DNA from: Nemertoderma westbladi
Lineage: Eukaryota; Xenacoelomorpha; Nemertodermatida; Nemertodermatidae
NCBI GenBank assembly: GCA_032718475.1
Contig: JAUCBJ010003147.1
Location: 1 to 64,000, forward strand
Length of the DNA: 64,000 nucleotides
Direction of reading: 5' to 3'
Position numbers and translations under genes: made by a program. The notes beneath the pieces were generated by a model. It saw only the letters and a list, made by a program, of their open reading frames with translations. It did not search any database and was not told the DNA's origin. Shown here piece after piece: positions 57,579 through 64,000 of this stretch; positions within the stretch are counted from its first letter, which is position 1, and each line of letters starts with the position of its first letter.

Positions 57579-60500
57579 TTCCAAGTTTATCTTAAGTACA
57601 TTTGAAGGTGAAATATTTACTTTATGTAATGTTATTTTGAGTCATGCGGTCCATTTTCATGGCAATGGTGAGATCCCTGTCGAACGTTCCCCATGTATTG
57701 CAGTTTCCCATAAACAGGCCACCCAGCGCAGTTGCCCATCACCAGGGCAATGGTCATAACCCTGTGGAACCTCCCCCACCCAGCCCTCTAACTTTGTTTG
57801 CTGGAAAATTATAATTGGATAGATGTATCAATATATCCTCCTCATCCTCATGAAAATAGTATTTTCTTCACTGAATGACTCTTGCATCACTAATCAATGT
57901 TATTGGTTATTATTTCAAATGTATGAGTTGTTTTCAAGAAAGATAACATTTCTTTATGCTGAGCTTCTTGCCAACAATCTCTTTCCAACATGTGGAATGT
58001 TTTTTTAAGTCCAGGATTGTTTTGATAATGAGCAATTTTCATGAGCATTTTCATGGCAATGGTCACATCCGTGTGGAACCTTCCGCCACCCAGTACAGTT
58101 TCCCATAAACAGGCCCCCCAGCACAGCTGTCCATCACTAGGGCAATAGTCAGAATGCTGAGATGATTTTGAGGTTGTGCCTAATGTAGGATTGTTTCGAT
58201 AATGAGGGTTTTTCAGTCAGTTTATCTGCTTGGTATCTTCTAACTTTGTTTGCTGGAAAATTATAATCGGATAGATGTATCCATATATCGTCCTCATCCC
58301 CTAACTATCCTATCATCTAACTTTGTTTGCTGGAAAATTATAATTGGATAGATGTATTCATATATCCTCCTCATCCTCATGAAAGTAGTATTTTCCTCAC
58401 CCAATGACTGTTGCATCACTAATCAATGTTATTGGCTATTATTTCAAAAGTATGAGTTGTTGGCAATAAAGATAACATTTCTTTATGCTGAGCTTCTTGG
58501 CAACAATCTCTTTCCAACATGTGGAATGTTATTTTGAGTCCAGGATTGTTTTGATAATGAGCAATTCTCATGACCATTTTCATGGCAATGGTCACATACG
58601 TGTGGAACCTTCCGCCACCCAGTACAGTTTCCCATAAACATGCCGCTCAGCACCGCTGTCCATCATTAGGGCAATGGTCAGAACCCTGACATGATTTTGA
58701 GGTTGTGCCTAATGTAGGATTGTTTCGATAATGAGGGTTTTGCAGTCAGTTTATTTGCTTGGTCTGAAGCAGATTATCCTCTAATCATCTAACTATCCTA
58801 TCATCTAACTTTGTTTGCTGAAAATTATAATTGGATAGATGTATCCATATATCCTCCTCATCCTCATGAAAGTAGTATTTTCTTCACCCAATGACTGTTG
58901 CATTACTAAATGTTATTGGCTATTATTTCAAAAGCATGAGTTGTTGGCAATAAAGATAACATTTCTTTATGCTGAGCTTCTTGCCAACAATCTCTTTCCA
59001 ACATGTGGAATGTTATTTTGAGTCCAGGATTGTTTTGATAATGAGCAATTTTCATGACCATTTTCATGACAATGGTCAAATCCATGTGGAACATTCCACC
59101 ACGCAGTGCAGTTTCCCATAAACAGGCCCCCCAGCACAGCTGTCCATCACTAGGGTAATGGTGAGAACCCTGAGATGATTTTGAGGTTGTGCCTAATGTA
59201 GGATTGTTTCGATAATGAGGGTTTTGCAGTCATTTTATATGCTTGGTCTGAAGGAGATTATCCTCTAATCCTCTAACTATCCTATCATCTAACTTTGTTT
59301 GCTGGAAAATTATAATTGGATAGATGTATCCATATATCCTCCTCATCCTCATGAAAGTAGTATTTTCTTAACGCAATGACTGTTGCATTACTAATCAATG
59401 TTATTGGCTATTATTTCAAAAGCATGAGTTGTTAGCAATAAAGATAACATTTTTTTATGCTGAGCTTCTTGCCAACAATCTCTTTCCAACATGTGGAATG
59501 TTATTTTGAGTCCAGGATTGTTTTGATAATGAGCAATTTTCATGACCATTTTCATGGCAATGGTCACATCCGTGTGGAACATTCCATCACGCAGTGCAGT
59601 TTCCCATAAACAGGCCCCTCAGCACAGCTGTCCATCACTAGGGCAATGGTCAGAACCCTGAGATGATTTTGAGGTTGTGCCTATTGTAGGATTGTTTCGA
59701 TGATGAGGGTTTTGCAGTCAGTTTATCTGCTTGGCCTGAAGGAGATTATCGTCTAACTATCCTATCATCTAATTTTGTTTGCTGGAAAATTATAATTGGA
59801 TAGATGTATCCATATATCCTCCCCATCCTCATGAAAGTAGTATTTTCTTCACCCAATGACTGTTGCATCACTAATCAATGTTATTGGCTATTATTTCAAA
59901 AGCATGAGTTGTTAGCAATAAAGATAACATTTCTTTATGCTGAGCTTCTTGCCAACAATCTCTTTCCAACATGTGGAATGTTATTTTGAGTCCAGGATTG
60001 TTTTGATAATGAGCAATTTTCATGGCCATTTTCATGGCAATGGTCACATCCGTGTGGAACATTCCATCACGCAGTGCAGTTTCCCATAAACAGGCCCCTC
60101 AGCGCAGTCAGTTTATCTGCTTGGCCTGAAGGAGATTATCGTCTAACTATCCTATCATCTAATTTTGTTTGCTGGAAAATTATAATTGGATAGATGTATC
60201 CATATATCCTCCCCATCCTCATGAAAGTAGTATTTTCTTCACCCAATGACTGTTGCATCACTAATCAATGTTATTGGCTATTATTTCAAAAGCATGAGTT
60301 GTTAGCAATAAAGATAACATTTCTTTATGCTGAGCTTCTTGCCAACAATCTCTTTCCAACATGTGGAATGTTATTTTGAGTCCAGGATTGTTTTGATAAT
60401 GAGCAATTTTCATGACCATTTTCATGGCAATGGTCACATCCGTGTGGAACATTCCATCACGCAGTGCAGTTTCCCATAAACAGGCCCCTCAGCACAGCTG

Positions 60501-62265
60501 TCCATCACTAGGGCAATGGTCAGAACCCTGAGATGATTTTGAGGTTGTGCCTATTGTAGGATTGTTTCGATGATGAGGGTTTTGCAGTCAGTTTATCTGC
60601 TTGGCCTGAAGGAGATTATCGTCTAACTATCCTATCATCTAACTTTGTTTGCTGGAAAATTATAATTGGATAGATGTATCCATATATCCTCCCCATCCTC
60701 ATGAAAGTAGTATTTTCTTCACCCAATGACTGTTGCATCACTAATCAATGTTATTGGCTATTATTTCAAAAGCATGAGTTGTTAGCAATAAAGATAACAT
60801 TTCTTTATGCTGAGCTTCTTGCCAACAATCTCTTTCCAACATGTGGAATGTTATTTTGAGTCCAGGATTGTTTTGATAATGAGCAATTTTCATGACCATT
60901 TTCATGGCAATGGTCACATCCGTGTGGAACATTCCGCCACGCAGTGCAGTTTCCCATAAACAGGCCCCTCAGCACAGCTGTCCATCACTAGGGCAATGGT
61001 CAGAACCCTGAGATGATTTTGAGGTTGTGCCTATTGTAGGATTGTTTCGATGATGAGGGTTTTGCAGTCAGTTTATCTGCTTGGCCTGAAGGAGATTATC
61101 GTCTAACTATCCTATCATCTAACTTTTGTTTGCTGGAAAATTATAATTGGATAGATGTATCCATATATCCTCCCCATCCTCATGAAAGTAGTATTTTCTT
61201 CACCCAATGACTGTTGCATCACTAATCAATGTTATTGGCTATTAATTCAAAAGCATGAGTTGTTGGCAATAAAGATAACATTTCTTTATGCTGAGCTTCT
61301 TGCCAACAATCTCTTTCCAACATGTGGAATGTTATTTTGAGTCCAGGATTGTTTTGATAATGAGCAATTTTCATGACCATTTTCATGGCAATGGTCACAT
61401 CCGTGTGGAACATTCCACAATGCAGTGCAGTTTCCCATAAACAGGCCCCCCAGCACAGCTGTCCATCACTAGGGTAATGGTCAGAACCCTGAGATGATTT
61501 TGAGGTTGTGCCTAATGTAGGATTGTTTCGATAATGAGGGTTTTGCAGTCATTTTATATGCTTGGTCTGAAGGAGATTATCCTCTAATCCTCTAACTATC
61601 ATATCATCTAACTTTGTTTGCTGGAAAATTATAATTGGATAGATGTATCCATATATCCTCCTCATCCTCATGAAAATAGTATTTTCTTCACTCAATGACT
61701 GTTGCATCACTAATCAATTGGCTATTATTTCATAAGCATGAGTTGTTGGCAAGAAAGATAACATTTCTGTTGAGCTTCTTGCTAACAATCTCTTTCCAAC
61801 ATGTGGAATGTTATTTTGAGTCCATGATTGTTTTGATAATGAGCAATTTTCATGACCATTTTCATGGCAATGGTCACATCCGTGTGGAACCTTCCCCCAC
61901 CAAGTGCAGTTTCCCATGAACAGGCCCCCCAGCACAGCTGTCCATCACTAGGGCAATGGTCAGAACCCTGAGATGATTTTGAGGTTGTGCCTAATGTAGG
62001 ATTGTTTTGTTGATGAGGGTTTTGCAGTCAGTTTATCTGCTTGGTCTGAAGGAGATTATCCTCTATTCTATCATCTAACTTTGTTTGCTGGAAAATTATA
62101 ATTGAATAGATGCATCCATATATCCTCATCATCCTCATGAAAGAAGTATTTTCTTCACCCAATGACTGTTGCATCACTAATCAATGTTATTGGCTATTAT
62201 TTCAAATGTATGAGTTGTTGACAAGAAAGATAACATTTCTTTATTTTGAGCTTCTTGCCAAAAAA
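57579..62265. repeat. Tandem array of ten units of about 480 bp
   Basis: Anchoring on TAGATGTATCCATATATCC, units start near 57,823, 58,352, 58,839, 59,324, 59,804, 60,194, 60,674, 61,155, 61,643 and 62,108. Most spacings are 465-490 bp. The first is 529 because a partial unit lies at 58,275, and one is 390 because 90 bp are deleted near 60,106. Units from 59,700 to 61,200 are nearly identical and share CCTCCCCATCC, while the outer units differ more, as expected if homogenisation acts in the middle. Each unit holds a 61-codon frame on the plus strand and a 63-codon frame on the minus strand. The plus frame is cut or shifted in outer units and no exon signals are seen, so I treat both as non-coding. 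Confidence 0.92.
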
Positions 62266-62350
62266 CTCTTCCCTACCCGGTGCTGGTCTGCAACAGGTGC
62301 TCCTCCCCTACCCGGTGCTGGTCTGCAACAGGGAGCTGCTCCCTCATTGG
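62266..62350. repeat. GC-rich 34-bp duplication at the array end
   Basis: CTACCCGGTGCTGGTCTGCA followed by ACAGG occurs twice in tandem with a short GTGCTCCTCCC spacer. It replaces the expected continuation of the last 480-bp unit after CTTCTTGCCA. Clearly different in composition from the array. Confidence 0.7.
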
Positions 62351-63116
62351 CACTGGAAGTGTATGACGCCTGGGTGGTTTTATCTTAACAGTTGTTTGCC
62401 ACTTATAAACCTGCGAATGTATGGATTCATTCAAATAAGATTGGGCAGCAGTTATGTTGTTTAAGAGGGGGATTTTGTTAAACTAAAATTTAGCCGGACT
62501 CAACAACTTATCTTCATCAACATAATTATGTTGTGACGTTTTTATTCGAGTCCATGTCCTCACCATATTTAGTTGATCGTTTCAACGACTACACCTTACC
62601 CAATATTCAATTTTATCTTCATCACTCTTAACCCGTTTTACCTCTCCCATTACAATCGTACTACCTCCAACCTGTGCATTGTGCAATCACTTAACTACAT
62701 TTCAAACCCATGTTCCTAAAAAACTTATTTCAAACCCATGTTCCTGAAAAACTTATTCATTCTACAACTCTTATCTTTATATGCACCTTTTACTTCTAAT
62801 TAAACTAAAGAAGAGTCTATTAAAGACGAGTATGGTATGGTATATCTTCAATTATTTATTAACTATTTATTATAACTGAGTCATATCAGAGCAATTATCA
62901 TAATGTATTGCCCAGTGATGGTCCAGGTATAAATTCTGAAATATGTAAATAATTAATATTTACTATATTTAAAAATTATTACACAAAAAATGGCATGTAT
63001 ACTTGGCACTATACTTGTAATTGTCCACTTGTCAGACTTCTTGGCATCTTGTTAATACAAAATATTCATATATTACATTATATTAGTTACTAATGAAGTA
63101 ACTTCTGCCGGCGCAG
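62351..63116. other. Ordinary AT-rich DNA
   Basis: No gene. CATTTCAAACCCATGTTCCT and its near copy about 35 bp later form a short duplication near 62,698-62,760. The words TAGTTACTAATGAAGTAACTTCTG at the right end (63,084) recur at 63,867, so this is a dispersed repeat. Confidence 0.45.
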
Positions 63117-63232
63117 GTCTCCAACAACAGGGCGGACAGAACTCAGTGGCACCTCTGAATATATTCTTCCATTGGATGTATGCCTGAAACTGGGCGTTTC
63201 ATCCAGCCTTGATGTATTGACTGCATTAACTA
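63117..63232 (+). pseudogene. Possible exon or gene remnant
   Basis: After the acceptor-like GGCGCAG at 63,116 a frame opens with SPTTGRTELSGTSEYILP and continues LDVCLKLGVSSSLDVLT, up to a weak donor ACTA|GTAATA. Composition is more balanced than the flanks, and the peptide looks protein-like. No start codon, family or partner exon is visible, and the acceptor lies next to a dispersed repeat, so it may be part of a degraded mobile element. Confidence 0.25.
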
Positions 63233-63256
63233 GTAATATAATTGTTATTTTCATTT

Positions 63257-63407
63257 GTGGGAACTGCGCTACTGCATTTATATTTATTTATAATGGTCGT
63301 AATCATTAAATTAAAGCTTTAGCTTTAAATTGCCTTGGTTCCGTTAAATATTTTTAAATAAATATAAATGAGTAATCGTCCAAAGCCGATCAAAGCAGGA
63401 TGGCCAC
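63257..63407 (+). repeat. 150-bp direct repeat, right copy
   Basis: Same ends as 57,424-57,578: GTGGGAACTGCGCTACT at the left and AGTAATCGTCCAAAGCCGAT, then CAAAGCAGGATGGCCAC, at the right. The middle differs in sequence but keeps the length. The following 60 bp (CATGATATCTACTTATTGGA) recur at 63,550 as CATCATATCTAGTTATTGGA. Confidence 0.6.
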
Positions 63408-64000
63408 ATGATATCTACTTATTGGAATTATTTAAGATATCTACATGCATTAACTGGTAATTGTCCATTATACTCTGACTTATTGGCAGTTATTAATTCC
63501 TCAATAGTCATCATTTGCACTTTATTATATATTTCATATGGGATGGCTACATCATATCTAGTTATTGGAATTATTTAAGATATCTACACGTTGTAATTAT
63601 TTAAACTATTTTTACAATTTTTCAGGGTGAGTGAAAAATCTGGTTCTAAGCTAGTATGTACTTATTAGTACCAGCTTGTAATACTTATTTATACACTTAT
63701 TTAATTAGTTGCTTTATGTCTCCTTATATACTCATTTACATACTTCATGGTTAATTACTTATACTAAATTACATATGTATACAAGTGTGTGAAAATAAAC
63801 ATGTAAATTAAAAAGTGACAAAACATTTAGGGACTAAGTACTTATACAGAACTTACTTATATAGTGTAGTTACTAATGAAGTAACTTCTGCTGGCCTTTT
63901 GAGTCCTGGTAGGTATATTTGCAGCAGGATGAGGAAGTCACTTTAACAATTGTAGAATGGCACAACACAATAATATAGGCCTAGAATATAACATGTGCCA
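63408..64000. other. AT-rich right edge
   Basis: No gene seen. It holds a 55-bp repeat (TTATTGGAATTATTTAAGAT with ATCTACA after it) at 63,419 and 63,560, and the second copy of TAGTTACTAATGAAGTAACT at 63,867. A TAGGCCTA-like word occurs near 63,979. Confidence 0.5.

Noticed and set aside
57571-62464. Conserved 61-63 codon frames in each 480-bp unit
   Set aside because: Similarity between copies follows from recent duplication of DNA. Frames exist on both strands at once, are shifted in outer units and have no splice or promoter context.

Overview
The window looks like animal nuclear DNA. It is AT-rich, carries several kinds of tandem array, and has one well-formed spliced gene with GT-AG introns, a TATA/initiator promoter and an AATAAA signal. 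Nothing bacterial or organellar is visible: no operons, tRNA, rRNA or CRISPR. The zinc-knuckle, OTU-like, SGNH and helicase/GIY-YIG domains together, and many TAGGCCTA-like and GTACCGGTAC-like palindromes at 22-29 kb, suggest a marine invertebrate. I cannot name the lineage.

Layout. 1-20,880 is a macro-repeat. Two blocks of a 64/66-bp satellite each end in a C-rich block at the same satellite unit, 12,417 bp apart. Each is followed by spacer DNA and a 49/51-bp repeat, and the second copy ends in a (CCCCA)n tract. 20,985-37,225 is the gene-bearing region. A 205-residue SGNH/GDSL-type hydrolase lies on the minus strand. About 390 bp away, and divergent from it, is a plus-strand gene with one untranslated and nine coding exons, about 1,356 codons. 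Every coding-exon junction is phase 0. The exons encode, in order: a zinc knuckle, a Pro-rich repeat, an OTU-like fold lacking its catalytic residues, two short exons, a second zinc knuckle copied from the first, two Ser/Thr/Pro-rich exons, and a last exon with the C-terminal half of a Pif1-like SF1 helicase fused to an intact-looking GIY-YIG nuclease. Two introns hold large arrays: a 21/22-bp satellite of about 4.8 kb, interrupted by a 1-kb hAT-like element, and a 28-bp minisatellite.

37,226-45,150 is very AT-rich DNA with short inverted-repeat elements, duplicated segments, a repeated 42-bp GC-richer motif and one possible isolated exon. 45,150-53,840 holds degenerate 0.5-kb modules, a 42-bp minisatellite nested inside one of them, a trinucleotide tract and a 460-bp higher-order ATCAA-rich array. 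53,840-57,420 is mostly featureless. 57,560-62,265 is an array of ten 480-bp units flanked by a pair of 150-bp direct repeats.

Working hypothesis. The divergent pair, nuclease/helicase/zinc-knuckle protein plus SGNH hydrolase, could be the gene content of a large mobile element or a host gene derived from one. SGNH hydrolases and OTU domains are known cargo of eukaryotic transposons, and GIY-YIG nucleases drive other mobile elements. I do not recognise this exact domain combination. Most other long reading frames here are by-products of repeat units whose length is a multiple of three.
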